From: Candidatus Woesearchaeota archaeon
GTDB taxonomy: Archaea > Nanobdellota > Nanobdellia > Woesearchaeales > UBA10216
Assembly: GCA_016188145.1 (NCBI GenBank)
Contig: JACPIJ010000046.1
Location: 1-39,866, forward strand
DNA: 39,866 nucleotides
Direction of reading: 5' to 3'
The notes under the pieces were generated by a model, which was given only the letters and a program-made list of their open reading frames with translations, was not told the DNA's origin and did no database searches. Made by a program: the position numbers and the translations under genes. Below, piece after piece: positions 23,486 through 31,379 of the stretch (its first letter is position 1; every line of letters begins with the position of its first letter).

Positions 23486-24112
23486 ATGAGAAAGCTGTCA
23501 ATAGGCGCAGAGGCTGTGGTTTACGCAGACGACAGCAGAAAGACTGTAGAAAAACAGCGGCTGCCGAAAAACTACCGCATAAAGGAGCTTGACGACAGGC
23601 TGCGGCTTCACAGGATGCGAAGGGAGGCAAAGGTAATTGAATCGCTGCAGAAGCTCGGAATACCTGTGCCTAAGCTGATTAGCTCTGATGAGAAGACAGC
23701 AACGATAACGATGCAGCTTATTGAAGGGAAGAAAATAAGGGACGTCCTCGACTGCAGTAACTACAAGGGCATTTGCGGCGAAATAGGGAAATGTGTCGGG
23801 ATTATGCACAGGAACAACATCATACACGGTGATCTGACTACCTCAAACATAATTCACAGCAGCCACGACGGAAAAATATTCTTTGTAGACTTTGGATTAA
23901 GCCTTTTTTCAAACAAAGAAGAAGACAAAGCAGTTGACCTGCACCTTTTCAGACAGGCATTGAACAGCTCGCACAACAGGGTAGCGAATGAATGTTTCGC
24001 TGCTGCAATAGCCGCATACAAAGAAGCCAACAGTAGCGGCTGGAAAAATGTGCTTAACAGGCTTGGGAAGGTTGAGGGAAGGGGAAGGAACAAAGGGAAA
24101 GGAAAAGACTGA
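23486..24112 (+). CDS. bud32: Bud32/PRPK kinase of the KEOPS complex
   Basis: Small atypical Ser/Thr kinase/ATPase that supports Kae1 in making the t6A modification of tRNA. The 208-residue product starts RKLSIGAEAVVY (Gly-containing ATP loop), has the conserved basic stretch RLPKNYR near 25-31, the catalytic HGDLTTSN (114-121) and metal-binding DFG (135-137). All are typical of Bud32, which lacks the larger kinase C-lobe insertions. The ATG at 23486 is preferred over an adjacent GTG. The C-terminus has a Gly/Lys-rich extension. Kae1 is not in the window, so the gene is standalone rather than fused. Confidence 0.93.
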   Translation: MRKLSIGAEAVVYADDSRKTVEKQRLPKNYRIKELDDRLRLHRMRREAKVIESLQKLGIPVPKLISSDEKTATITMQLIEGKKIRDVLDCSNYKGICGEIGKCVGIMHRNNIIHGDLTTSNIIHSSHDGKIFFVDFGLSLFSNKEEDKAVDLHLFRQALNSSHNRVANECFAAAIAAYKEANSSGWKNVLNRLGKVEGRGRNKGKGKD

Positions 24113-24145
24113 CCAAGCGAGAATAAGTAAATGCCCGAGGTCAAT

Positions 24146-25357
24146 CTATTCGAGAAGCCATTTCCATACGGGCTTAACTATTATTCCTTTGCCCTCAATC
24201 GTGAATTCGTCATCTTGATTATAAGTTAAAATAAGCCCGTCCTTTAGGCCAAACAACTTCAGGGCAGTAAGCAAGCCGTTTATTTCCCTGTCCTTATTTT
24301 CTTCATTAAAATCAGAGCAGACTTGAATTGCAGCTGTTATCCTGCCTTTTTCCTTAAGCACAAAATCGCATTCATTCTTTTCCCTGAAATAAAAAATGTC
24401 CCTGAATTTCCTTCTCAAACCCAAAAAAACAGTGTTTTCAAGCATTTTCCCCGTATCTTTAGAGAAAGAAGCTGAATTATTGCAGGAAAGCCCGTTGTCT
24501 ATGGAATAAGCCTTTTTGGGATTTACCTGCTGTTTCTTGTATGAATAGCTAAAACGGGGCACGGTAAAGAGCAGATAAGCGTTTTCGAAGTAAGAGACAT
24601 AATCAATAACACTCTGGACGGACTTGATTTCAAACATTTTCTTAATCGAATTGTATGAGAATTCCTTTCCAACATTGCTAATCAAAAAAATGGCAATTTT
24701 AGTCAGGATATTCGTGTTTTTAATGCCAAACCTTATTGCGATATCCTTCATAACAATATCCGAAAGCAATTCATGAAGAATCGAAGGATTTGCCTTTTTA
24801 AGATACTCTGGAAACCCTCCCCCATAAAGGTATCCCTCAAAGGACTCAATTGATGGCTTTTCTTTATTCATGTTGAGAAATTCCCTGAACGAAAAGGGAA
24901 ACAGCTCCATCTGGAGATGCCGCCCAGTCAGCTTTGTGCCAAGCTCCCCGCTTAAAAGCGATGCGTTAGAGCCGGTTATGACAATCCTCTCTTTTTTGTC
25001 AATCATATACCTAATGAATTTTTCCCACTTGCCTATGTTTTGTATCTCATCAAAAAAATATGTGCCGCCCTCCCCAAAAAGCTCCTTCATTATTGCTTCG
25101 GCCTTATTAAAGTCAGAAAGCTCAAACCCGTCTAAACGCGGGTCTTCCAAGTTCAGGTAGTGCCCGTTTTTCTGTTTTCTTAATATCTGGTTGAGGAACG
25201 TGCTTTTCCCGCACCTCCTTACCCCCGTGATTATAAGGGCGAAAGAGTCTTCTATCTTTAGCTCCCCTTCTTTTTCCCTCGGATTTCCCAAGTCCAGCTT
25301 ACTTAAGGACTCCTTTTGAGAAACTATAACCTCCCTCAATGTTTCTCTGGTTATCAT
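24146..25357 (-). CDS. AAA-type ATPase with C-terminal DUF4143/nuclease-like domain
   Basis: A member of the archaeal and bacterial AAA_14/DUF4143 group, whose role is poorly known and which is often found in accessory regions. In the 403-residue form, the P-loop is ITGVRRCGKST near 44-54, Walker B is TYFFDEIQNI near 97-106 and the sensor region is VITGSNASLLSGELGTKLTG. The C-terminal domain has spaced acidic residues (ENTVFLGLRR, NECDFVLK, AIQVCSDF) resembling a PD-(D/E)XK fold. The ATG at 25357 is at leaderless distance from the box A; an ATG at 25369 is closer than usual. Two palindromic operator-like sites lie directly upstream, so it may repress itself. Confidence 0.85.
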   Translation of the reverse strand: MITRETLREVIVSQKESLSKLDLGNPREKEGELKIEDSFALIITGVRRCGKSTFLNQILRKQKNGHYLNLEDPRLDGFELSDFNKAEAIMKELFGEGGTYFFDEIQNIGKWEKFIRYMIDKKERIVITGSNASLLSGELGTKLTGRHLQMELFPFSFREFLNMNKEKPSIESFEGYLYGGGFPEYLKKANPSILHELLSDIVMKDIAIRFGIKNTNILTKIAIFLISNVGKEFSYNSIKKMFEIKSVQSVIDYVSYFENAYLLFTVPRFSYSYKKQQVNPKKAYSIDNGLSCNNSASFSKDTGKMLENTVFLGLRRKFRDIFYFREKNECDFVLKEKGRITAAIQVCSDFNEENKDREINGLLTALKLFGLKDGLILTYNQDDEFTIEGKGIIVKPVWKWLLE

Positions 25358-25380
25358 AATGCAGGCCATAAATTCAACGC

Positions 25381-25390
25381 TATTTAAATG
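25381..25390 (-). promoter_or_regulatory. box A of the DUF4143 ATPase gene
   Basis: CATTTAAATA on the minus strand, abutting the palindromic operator pair; TTTAAA is symmetrical and could also serve the plus strand. Confidence 0.6.
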
Positions 25391-25432
25391 TTTCTATTGA
25401 CAATAGACAATAGTTTCTATTGACAATAGAAA
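25391..25432. promoter_or_regulatory. tandem palindromic operator
   Basis: A perfect 19-bp palindrome, TTTCTATTGACAATAGAAA (25414-25432), and a near-identical 17-bp copy, TTTCTATTGACAATAGA (25391-25407), are joined by a further CAATAG half-site. The pair touches the box A of the ATPase gene on its upstream side. This is the layout of a dimeric regulator site in an archaeal promoter. Confidence 0.65.
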
Positions 25433-25493
25433 GAAACCTGAACAGCGGCAGAACCACCCAACGGCAGATAATGAAATAGCAATGCCGAACACG

Positions 25494-25621
25494 CCGGAAA
25501 AGGTTGAGGGCTGAGAGTAAAGCTTTCGAGTTGTGAGCAGCAGCGAAGAATTTTACCTAAGCCCTGTTATGCTTTCCGCCGGTTACGAAGTCCCGACGGA
25601 TTTCGATCGAAAAGTTTTTTT
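25494..25621 (+). ncRNA. possible structured RNA in a 338-bp gap
   Basis: No gene lies between 25358 and 25695. Nested pairing can be drawn: CGGAAAAG (25495-25502) with CTTTCCG (25572-25578), AGGGCT (25507-25512) with AGCCCT (25560-25565), GTAAA (25517-25521) with TTTAC (25552-25556), and CTTTCG with CGAAG around a 15-base loop. A second hairpin region contains TTTCGATCGAAA, and seven T (25615-25621) follow. The strand is uncertain; the T-run favours plus. I see no match to RNase P, SRP or known riboswitch motifs. Confidence 0.35.
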
Positions 25622-25695
25622 GGGCAAAATTATATCAAGAACGAAGTTCAATAAAGAAAAAAGAATCAAGGGCAAGAAGAAATTAGTATAATCTA

Positions 25696-25971
25696 TTATG
25701 AATATTTAAAACGAAGATCGTTGCATGCATCTGTTTGAGATCCTTGCCATCTGGTAACTTCCCATCCAGCACGCTGATAGTCTTCAATTACTCTTTCAAT
25801 AACTTCTATTGGTTCCTCCATATGTAGTTTGTATTGAACAGTCTCTCCCGGTTTTGGAGTTTTTTGTCGTAACATCATATCTATTGCATTTTCTAAGGAG
25901 ATTACCCTATTCCGAACTTGTAATTCTCTTTGTGCAACTGTTTGTCGTAAATCTTTTGGTGATATTGGCAT
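25696..25971 (-). CDS. 91-residue protein, unrecognised
   Basis: Starts MPISPKDLRQTVAQREL, with a helical middle and an end containing VIERVIEDYQRAGWEVTRW, a short alpha/beta arrangement. It has one cysteine and no membrane segment. The AT-rich coding sequence differs from neighbouring conserved genes. A box A, GATTTATATA (26016-26007), lies about 40 bases upstream. Small phage-derived or accessory proteins often look like this, but no family could be assigned. Confidence 0.55.
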   Translation of the reverse strand: MPISPKDLRQTVAQRELQVRNRVISLENAIDMMLRQKTPKPGETVQYKLHMEEPIEVIERVIEDYQRAGWEVTRWQGSQTDACNDLRFKYS

Positions 25972-26006
25972 TTTCAAAACCTTACGGATATGGTAAATTG
26001 CTGAAG

Positions 26007-26016
26007 TATATAAATC
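26007..26016 (-). promoter_or_regulatory. box A of the 91-residue gene
   Basis: GATTTATATA on the minus strand. The following 150 bases up to rpoK hold no gene I can support. Confidence 0.5.
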
Positions 26017-26171
26017 TTTGGTTTTATAGGCACTTTATAGTAGTGAATTTATTATTGCCCCTTCCACTATTTTGCCCCAAAAAATTGAGCATAACCGTTT
26101 ATATGCGCAAATCCGGCTTTTTTATGGTTTGGGAGGCTGGAACTGCTAATTTGAAAACATTAAAGTTTTCT

Positions 26172-26432
26172 TTACTCTTTCGAAGCCGAAGAAGTTAAAG
26201 GCCTTTTGACCGTAATGGGAAGAACGCCCTTCTCGAACTCAAGCTTTGCAATCTCTATCGGGTTGTACTTCAGCTTCTTAAGGCCTTCCTCGTCCAGCTT
26301 AATAAGAAAGGGAGCTCCCATCGAAATCTGGAGAGCCCTGGCTCCAACCATTCTGGCCCTCTCGTACTTCGTATACTTCTGCACAGCTTCGCCTGATTCG
26401 GCACCTGATTCCTTTGCAGTTTTATCAGCCAT
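26172..26432 (-). CDS. rpoK: DNA-directed RNA polymerase subunit K (Rpb6/omega homologue)
   Basis: An 86-residue RNA polymerase subunit that helps assemble the core enzyme. The Rpb6 core is clear: [25 protein letters not shown], then a conserved helix with [17 protein letters not shown]. The N-terminal 20 residues are an acidic/Thr extension. A GGAG site precedes the ATG. In many archaea rpoK sits in a ribosomal-protein operon; here it is alone, immediately downstream of the exosome cluster on the same strand. Confidence 0.93.
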   Translation of the reverse strand: MADKTAKESGAESGEAVQKYTKYERARMVGARALQISMGAPFLIKLDEEGLKKLKYNPIEIAKLEFEKGVLPITVKRPLTSSASKE

Positions 26433-26487
26433 AAAAATCTCCTTTTAATCTCTTTTATCTCCTTTCACGGTTGGCAGCAGCCACCAT

Positions 26488-26497
26488 TATTTAAGCA
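26488..26497 (-). promoter_or_regulatory. box A of rpoK
   Basis: GCTTAAATAA on the minus strand, about 55 bases before the ATG, leaving room for a leader with a Shine-Dalgarno. Confidence 0.5.
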
Positions 26498-26533
26498 TTA
26501 CTGAGCATGCCCCTTGAAAGATTAACTACAGCT

Positions 26534-27304
26534 TTACAGCTTCTTTGACAGCTCGCCTGCCTTCGCCGCGGCAAGCTCAATCATCCTGTCGATATCGTCC
26601 ACTGTAATGGGAGCATTGCCGCCTTTCTGCATGGCGCATATCTTGCCGCTTTCGGTTATTGCAACCGTAAGCCTGGCATCAATGACATTCTCTTCCTCAA
26701 CTGTCGGGTCAACAAAAATGTGGTCTCCGAGCTTTATTACAGTGACCGAAACAGGCAGCCTCACAATCGGAAGCTTGTTGTCAGTGATTTTTTTGTAATC
26801 AACAGTCTTGCCATTGTAGCTTGGGAACCTGGCGTTGCGCAGTGCAGCTGATGTAGCCAGGGCGGCAGCGTCAAGCAGGTTTCCGGCCGAGTTAATCGTG
26901 CAGATGTCAACAATGACAGCCCACGCCTTTTCGCCTTCATCTATGCAAAGCTTCTTCGTATCTATGGCCTTGGCCTCCCTTATGCCCCTGTCAACAACCC
27001 TGGCAATCTCAATCGATTCCTCGTTTGGAGGACCAGCCTCAAAATCAGGGCTTGAAAGCGGCAGAAGCTCTGCTCCAACCATAAGCGTGCCTTCTTTCGG
27101 CGTGTCAGGGTAAGGCTTCTCAACAGCGAGTTTGACGCCGGCTATAACCTCGGTGTCTCCAATCTTGACCCTGGCAGAGCCTTCGGCATTCTTTGTAACA
27201 CCGTACTCCACAGACACCAGCCTGAACTCGTCCAGCTTTCTGCCGTCATAGCGCTTGCCCTTCTCAAACCACTTGAGAATGTGCGCCCTCAAGAGCTCAT
27301 TCAT
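26534..27304 (-). CDS. rrp42: exosome complex protein Rrp42
   Basis: Non-catalytic RNase PH-fold partner of Rrp41 in the exosome ring, which degrades or tails RNA from the 3' end. The 256-residue protein starts MNELLRAHILKWFEKGKRYDGRKLDEFR, has SARVKIGDTEVIAGVK and a central acidic GPPNEESIEIARVVDRGIRE. Length is usual. The ATG at 27304 overlaps the end of rrp41 by eight bases, showing tight coupling. It ends the psmA-SBDS-rrp4-rrp41-rrp42 operon. Confidence 0.95.
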   Translation of the reverse strand: MNELLRAHILKWFEKGKRYDGRKLDEFRLVSVEYGVTKNAEGSARVKIGDTEVIAGVKLAVEKPYPDTPKEGTLMVGAELLPLSSPDFEAGPPNEESIEIARVVDRGIREAKAIDTKKLCIDEGEKAWAVIVDICTINSAGNLLDAAALATSAALRNARFPSYNGKTVDYKKITDNKLPIVRLPVSVTVIKLGDHIFVDPTVEEENVIDARLTVAITESGKICAMQKGGNAPITVDDIDRMIELAAAKAGELSKKL

Positions 27305-28052
27305 TTTTATCGCCACTCCCGTCACTGTTGCCGTTGCCGTTTACTGCGGCCGCTGAAGCGAACCTGTCCTTAAGTGCCTTCTTCTGAATCCCGTAAATCT
27401 GCAGGCACGCCTTCCTGCCCATTTCCAACGCTTTCTTAAGGCTGTCCCTGTCAATCAGGCCATCCATCTGGAGAAGAGTGATCTGCCCTGTCCTTGGAAT
27501 AAAGGCGAGTGGAATGTCAGCAACGTCAACGCCCTCATACGACTCCTCAGCGTAGTCAAGGTCTATAGCTATCATGTCACCCACCTTGCCAACAGAAACT
27601 GACGAGACAAGGTCCTTCATTGACAAGCCAGCATCTGCCAGGGCTATTGCTGCAGCACAAATGCCCGCACAGCGAGTGCCAGCATCGGTCTGAGGAAGCT
27701 CAATAAAAACATCAACAACCGCATTAGGGAAATCCTCAAGGTTAAGCACAGGCAGTAGCGCTTTCTCTGTGACCATGGAAATCTCCTTGCTTCTTCTGGA
27801 GCCGCCGGGCTTAACCCTGTCGCCAGCCCCTGAGAAAGGCATCATGTTGTACCTGCAGCGCAGGGTGCCGCGCTGGGGATCCTGAAGGAACCTTGGGAAC
27901 AAGTCCCTAGGCCCATAAACCGCAGCGTAAGCAACAGTATTCCCAATTTTGAACATTGCAGAGCCATCGGCCCTTTTAATCACGCCGGCCTTTGCAACAA
28001 TAGGCCTAAGCTCGTCAGGCCTCCTTCCGTCAATGCGCTTGTCATAACCCAT
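27297..28052 (-). CDS. rrp41: exosome complex exonuclease Rrp41
   Basis: Catalytic RNase PH-type subunit: phosphorolytic 3'-5' RNA decay and tailing. The 251-residue protein shows RIDGRRPDELRPI, GSAMFKIGNTVAYAAVYGPRD, the RNA/phosphate-binding GGSRRSKEIS and the metal/active-site strand IAIDLDYAEES. The ATG at 28052 has an AGGTGA site just upstream. It lies between rrp4 and rrp42 as in most archaea. The C-terminal residues are low-complexity Asn/Gly/Ser/Asp. Confidence 0.96.
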   Translation of the reverse strand: MGYDKRIDGRRPDELRPIVAKAGVIKRADGSAMFKIGNTVAYAAVYGPRDLFPRFLQDPQRGTLRCRYNMMPFSGAGDRVKPGGSRRSKEISMVTEKALLPVLNLEDFPNAVVDVFIELPQTDAGTRCAGICAAAIALADAGLSMKDLVSSVSVGKVGDMIAIDLDYAEESYEGVDVADIPLAFIPRTGQITLLQMDGLIDRDSLKKALEMGRKACLQIYGIQKKALKDRFASAAAVNGNGNSDGSGDKNE

Positions 28053-28083
28053 GAAAATCACCTTCTCAGATTCACTTTCCAGT

Positions 28084-28788
28084 TCACTTTCCCGCCTGCA
28101 GCTTTTTCATTTCTTCGTCCAGGAACGCCTTAATCCTGTCCGTAAGGCCCGATATGTGGCTCTCGCTCTCAATCTTCCTCAGCGTGGTAACGGCAAGAAG
28201 TTCCTGCTCGGGCTCGCCCTGCAGCCACACAACCCCATTCTGGCCAACGATAATCTTGCAGCCGGTGGCATCCTTAATCATGCTGACCATGCTGCCCTGC
28301 TTGCCAATAATCCTGGGAACCTTATTCGGGGCAACAGTGACTATCATGCCCTCGGAAAGCTTCCTAAGGCCTGGCCCTTTCATCGTGATGTCAACAAGGT
28401 TCTGGGACGTAACGTTGACAATCTTTGTAACAATGTAATCGCCAAATGTAAAATACCTTGTAAGGTCAGCGCCTCTGGCTATGAATTCCGCGGTTGCCTC
28501 CTTCATGGACAGCATGGCAGTGTAAGCTGAATTGATATCTATCCTCCATCCTGAGATTGCAACGTCAATGACCTTACCAACGATGACATCCCCGCGCTTG
28601 GGAAGGTATTTGCCAGAAAGCGGGATTAGCTTTACCAGCCTGCCGTCAACAACAAGCAAGCCAAGCCTGGAAGCCACAAGCTTCTCGCCATCGCGGTATA
28701 TGCCTTCAGTAGGAAGGAAATCCATGCCGGCAGCGACTTCCTCGCCTGGCACTACAATGCTCTTATCCGGAACCAACAATTCAGCCAT
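28084..28788 (-). CDS. rrp4: exosome RNA-binding cap protein Rrp4
   Basis: Caps the exosome ring and feeds RNA into it. The 234-residue protein has the N-terminal domain (VPGEEVAAGMDFLPTEG), an S1 domain around 60-140 (LPKRGDVIVGKVIDVAISGWRID) and a KH domain with PNKVPRIIGKQGSM near 160-175. GGTGAT precedes the ATG. Its position directly before rrp41 is standard. Confidence 0.95.
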   Translation of the reverse strand: MAELLVPDKSIVVPGEEVAAGMDFLPTEGIYRDGEKLVASRLGLLVVDGRLVKLIPLSGKYLPKRGDVIVGKVIDVAISGWRIDINSAYTAMLSMKEATAEFIARGADLTRYFTFGDYIVTKIVNVTSQNLVDITMKGPGLRKLSEGMIVTVAPNKVPRIIGKQGSMVSMIKDATGCKIIVGQNGVVWLQGEPEQELLAVTTLRKIESESHISGLTDRIKAFLDEEMKKLQAGK

Positions 28789-28810
28789 AACCTATCACCA
28801 TGCTGCAATA

Positions 28811-29539
28811 TCACCGTGCTCCAACAACCTTGCTCTCAACAGAGCCATGCGTAAGCCTGTTCAGCTCTGAAAAAAGGTCCTGCTGCAGGCCTGCAGGAAC
28901 TTCGACAACAGCCAGAAGGCTGCCATCATTCTGCCATGAATCCTTCTGCAAAGAGCCGAAGCCCTTAAGGATGGCATATGACTTGGCTGCGTACTGCGCA
29001 GGTATGCGAAATTCTATCTTTCTCACCTCAAACTTTATCGGAAGTATTGGCATCAGCTGCTTGACTATGTCCTGGACCTGGTCCTCTGCCTTTTTGTGCT
29101 CGTCAATCCTGACCTTTGCCTCTTCAAGAGCAGCCTCAATCCTGTTGGGAGGATGAGGGAAGCCGGTCTTCGGGTCAACTGCCGTGCGGTGGATAATGTC
29201 AATGACCGCCTTTCTTTTCTCTGCACGGAGGCCGTCCCTGTATTCAGCCGTAAGCTGAATCTCGCCTCTCTGGATGATTTGCCTGGCAACCTCCAGGGCA
29301 TCAGTGGTTTTGAACATGTTTTTCATGATGTGCTCTGAAGCGGCAAGGCCTTTCTTGGCATCGGCAAAAATCCTGTCATAAACCAGGACGTCCTTAATGT
29401 CACCCTGCCCTTGCCCTTGCTTGAAAGCAATGGCCTGCTCAGGATGAATGACAACCTCAAAATTCTCCCCGCCCGCCTTCATCCTTGCAAGGTTGAAATG
29501 AGGCTTCTCCTTTCCAAAATGCTCAGTAGTCCATGCCAT
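28811..29539 (-). CDS. ribosome maturation protein SDO1/SBDS homologue
   Basis: Helps mature the 60S-type subunit; in eukaryotes SBDS with EFL1 releases eIF6. The 242-residue protein has the N-terminal FYSH domain (FEVVIHPEQAIAFKQG, IKDVLVYDRIFADAKKGLAAS), a helical middle domain (TAEYRDGLRAEKRKAVIDIIHR, FPHPPNRIEAALEEAKV) and a ferredoxin-like C-terminal domain (LPIKFEVRKIEFRIP). It is embedded between psmA and rrp4, the classic archaeal arrangement. The Shine-Dalgarno is weak, so coupling to psmA translation is likely. Confidence 0.95.
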   Translation of the reverse strand: MAWTTEHFGKEKPHFNLARMKAGGENFEVVIHPEQAIAFKQGQGQGDIKDVLVYDRIFADAKKGLAASEHIMKNMFKTTDALEVARQIIQRGEIQLTAEYRDGLRAEKRKAVIDIIHRTAVDPKTGFPHPPNRIEAALEEAKVRIDEHKKAEDQVQDIVKQLMPILPIKFEVRKIEFRIPAQYAAKSYAILKGFGSLQKDSWQNDGSLLAVVEVPAGLQQDLFSELNRLTHGSVESKVVGAR

Positions 29540-29560
29540 GCCTAAACTATTTTCAAGCGG

Positions 29561-30325
29561 TTACTTTTCCTCCTTCTTTCTTGCGGCCGCTGCAGACTTC
29601 CTGACATCTTCCATGTGCTTCTCAATCTCAGCCCTTTTCAGCTTCGTAAACCTCTTGTCAGCAAGGGTTATGTACGCGCCAGCTATCCTGTCATAATTAA
29701 AGTCCTTCTCAATGACCTTGTAAAGCGCCCTGAGGCCAAGCTTAATCGCCTCATCAAGGCTGAGGTCTTCCCTGTACTCCTTCTTCAGGAACTCCTCAAT
29801 CTCAGGCTCCCCCTCGCCAATCACAGTCGCCTTGTACTGGAAATAGATGCCCGTTGGGTCGGTCTCAAATAGCTTTGCACCGGTGTCATCAACGCCTGCA
29901 ATTAAGAGAGAAACCCCAAATGGCCTAAGGCCGCCGGACTGGGTGCAGAACTGCTTAAGATTGGAGATGTCCTTGACAACGGTTAACGTGTCAATGGCAG
30001 AATCGTAAGTCACCCTGTGCTGCTGTGCCCTCAGCTGAGCCCTTTCAACCAGAACCCTTGCATCAGACAATATCCCGGAAGCGGTCGCTGCCATGTGGTC
30101 ATCAATCTGCCAAATCTTTTCAACAGCCTCAGCAACAACCAGGCTGTCAACGATGCGCTTGTCAGTAATAAGCACAATCCCGTCCTTGCAAACCATCCCG
30201 ATGGCTGTGCTGCCCTGCCTGACCGTCTTCTTGGCATACTCGACCTGTAACAGCCTTCCGTCAGGGCTGAACATGGTAATGGCTCTGTCGTAACCCATAA
30301 TCTGATGAGGCATAGGCTGCTGCAT
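29561..30325 (-). CDS. psmA: proteasome alpha subunit
   Basis: Forms the outer rings of the 20S proteasome and gates substrate entry. The 254-residue protein starts MQQPMPHQIMGYDRAITMFSP, with the conserved gate YDRAITMFSPDGRLLQVEYA and the KTVRQGSTAIG stretch, then AVEKIWQIDDH and GGLRPFGVSLLIAG. The ATG at 30325 is seven bases after AGGTGA (30338-30333); a longer upstream frame runs into the repeated structured element and is not coding. It is the first gene of the proteasome-exosome operon. The beta subunit is not in the window. Confidence 0.96.
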   Translation of the reverse strand: MQQPMPHQIMGYDRAITMFSPDGRLLQVEYAKKTVRQGSTAIGMVCKDGIVLITDKRIVDSLVVAEAVEKIWQIDDHMAATASGILSDARVLVERAQLRAQQHRVTYDSAIDTLTVVKDISNLKQFCTQSGGLRPFGVSLLIAGVDDTGAKLFETDPTGIYFQYKATVIGEGEPEIEEFLKKEYREDLSLDEAIKLGLRALYKVIEKDFNYDRIAGAYITLADKRFTKLKRAEIEKHMEDVRKSAAAARKKEEK

Positions 30326-30343
30326 CTTCAAATCACCTCTCCA

Positions 30344-30414
30344 TGACCTTTTTGGAACCCAAGTCGCTGTTGCGACTGGGCCCAGTCGGCGCAAGCCGAC
30401 TTGGGAAAAGGTCA
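30344..30414. repeat. structured intergenic element, copy 2
   Basis: The second copy of the element at 83-153, in the same orientation. The outer stem is 30344-30352 with 30406-30414 (TGACCTTTT/AAAAGGTCA), and CCCAA and TTGGG are again present. Hairpin 1 is GTCGC-tgtt-GCGAC and hairpin 2 is GTCGGC-GCAA-GCCGAC with a GNRA loop. It ends four bases from the psmA Shine-Dalgarno region, so it lies in the psmA leader if transcription begins at the box A near 30608-30618. Confidence 0.75.
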
Positions 30415-30607
30415 ATCAAAAACTTATCGCAAGCTGCTATGGCTGCTGCTATGATGCTGCTATTGTTGCTGCTTATTCTCATCGTGCTAATCATTTTTTC
30501 CGCTGGCGTAGTTTTTGGTCGAGCTTTTTCGCCAAAAAGATCGTGCCAGTAAACGAAGAATCTAGCTCAGGTTCTTCTACACTCACAAACAAGAGAATGA
30601 AACGGCA

Positions 30608-30618
30608 CTATTTAAAGG
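30608..30618 (-). promoter_or_regulatory. candidate promoter of the proteasome-exosome operon
   Basis: CCTTTAAATAG on the minus strand is the nearest good box A to psmA. Using it would give a leader of about 260 bases containing the structured element and an A/T hairpin near 30524-30545. Confidence 0.45.
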
Positions 30619-30659
30619 TTTCGAAACGTGGGTTTGGGTTGTGGATTTGTCTGTTAAAA

Positions 30660-30671
30660 ACATTTAAATAG
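30660..30671 (+). promoter_or_regulatory. box A of the gene at 30702
   Basis: ACATTTAAATAG. An ATG at 30678 would lie upstream of the expected start of transcription, so the ATG at 30702 is preferred. Confidence 0.55.
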
Positions 30672-30701
30672 TAAATAATGATTCCATGTTCTGAAATTAA
30701 C

Positions 30702-31220
30702 ATGAGATTAACCTACGATCCGCCAACTAAAAATGAAAAGGGACTTTACGTTTTTTCCAAACAGCATACACGGATGACGAATAATGTCCAAGTTTCTTCT
30801 GTTGAAGATTACTTAACTAGACAAGGAAAAATTTTAGAGGTTACGAAAAGCATTGCTGATGTTATAACCAACCACGAAGTGGGAACTGGGGTGGAAGGCG
30901 ACGCGGAAATTAGATTTAAAGTCTATGAAGCAAATATGCGTATTTTGGGAATGTTTGTCGCGGATGGCTTAAATGTGATTGGCGAAATGGGATTTCCTGA
31001 ATTTCGGATTAATACTAATTACGGCAACGTCAGCATTAGTTTATCGCCTTCCATGGGACCAACTCATATTAAGGCAAGTAAACCTTATGAAGTAAGGTCA
31101 AGTGGACTGAGTGACCGCTATGGCGGATTAGCTACGCAAATAAGGGCAGAGTTAACGGACGCATTTAGACCATTAATTCAAGCCAGATCTGGTTTACGAA
31201 CTTCTTTCGGAACAAAGTAG
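30702..31220 (+). CDS. unrecognised 172-residue protein
   Basis: Starts MRLTYDPPTKNEKGLYVF. It has no cysteines, signal peptide or membrane helix, and looks like a mixed alpha/beta protein with a beta stretch around FRINTNYGNVSISLSPSM. AT-rich third positions set it apart from psmA and the exosome genes. It stands alone with its own promoter. Possibly a recently acquired accessory gene; no function is assigned. Confidence 0.6.
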   Translation: MRLTYDPPTKNEKGLYVFSKQHTRMTNNVQVSSVEDYLTRQGKILEVTKSIADVITNHEVGTGVEGDAEIRFKVYEANMRILGMFVADGLNVIGEMGFPEFRINTNYGNVSISLSPSMGPTHIKASKPYEVRSSGLSDRYGGLATQIRAELTDAFRPLIQARSGLRTSFGTK

Positions 31221-31347
31221 ACAAACATTTTGCACTCTAATCTCCTTTCTCCTCTGTGTTTATAGCCAGTAAATAACCAAATCCCGGAACGAAATAAAAA
31301 AGTCATCGCGAAGGCGTGGTGGCAGGGATACGAAAATACACAACAAA

Positions 31348-31357
31348 CTTTAAAAAT
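31348..31357 (+). promoter_or_regulatory. box A of the zinc-ribbon gene at 31380
   Basis: CTTTAAAAAT, about 30 bases before the ATG. The 125 bases upstream hold nothing I can support. Confidence 0.5.
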
Positions 31358-31379
31358 ACAAAGCAGCAGGAAGGAAGGC

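Noticed and set aside
26098-26160. Possible small plus-strand RNA or peptide after CGTTTATATG
   Set aside because: A TATA-like site precedes a short ATG ORF, but there is no Shine-Dalgarno, stable fold or convincing protein.
30326-30415. N-terminal extension of psmA
   Set aside because: The added 30 residues are just the repeated structured element read in frame; the ATG at 30325 has a good Shine-Dalgarno and matches family starts.
30343-30552. Plus-strand 69-codon ORF, or its 37-codon Met/Leu-rich tail from 30439
   Set aside because: It begins inside the structured element, has no box A or Shine-Dalgarno, and its tail is a GCT/CTG-like low-complexity run; probably not translated.
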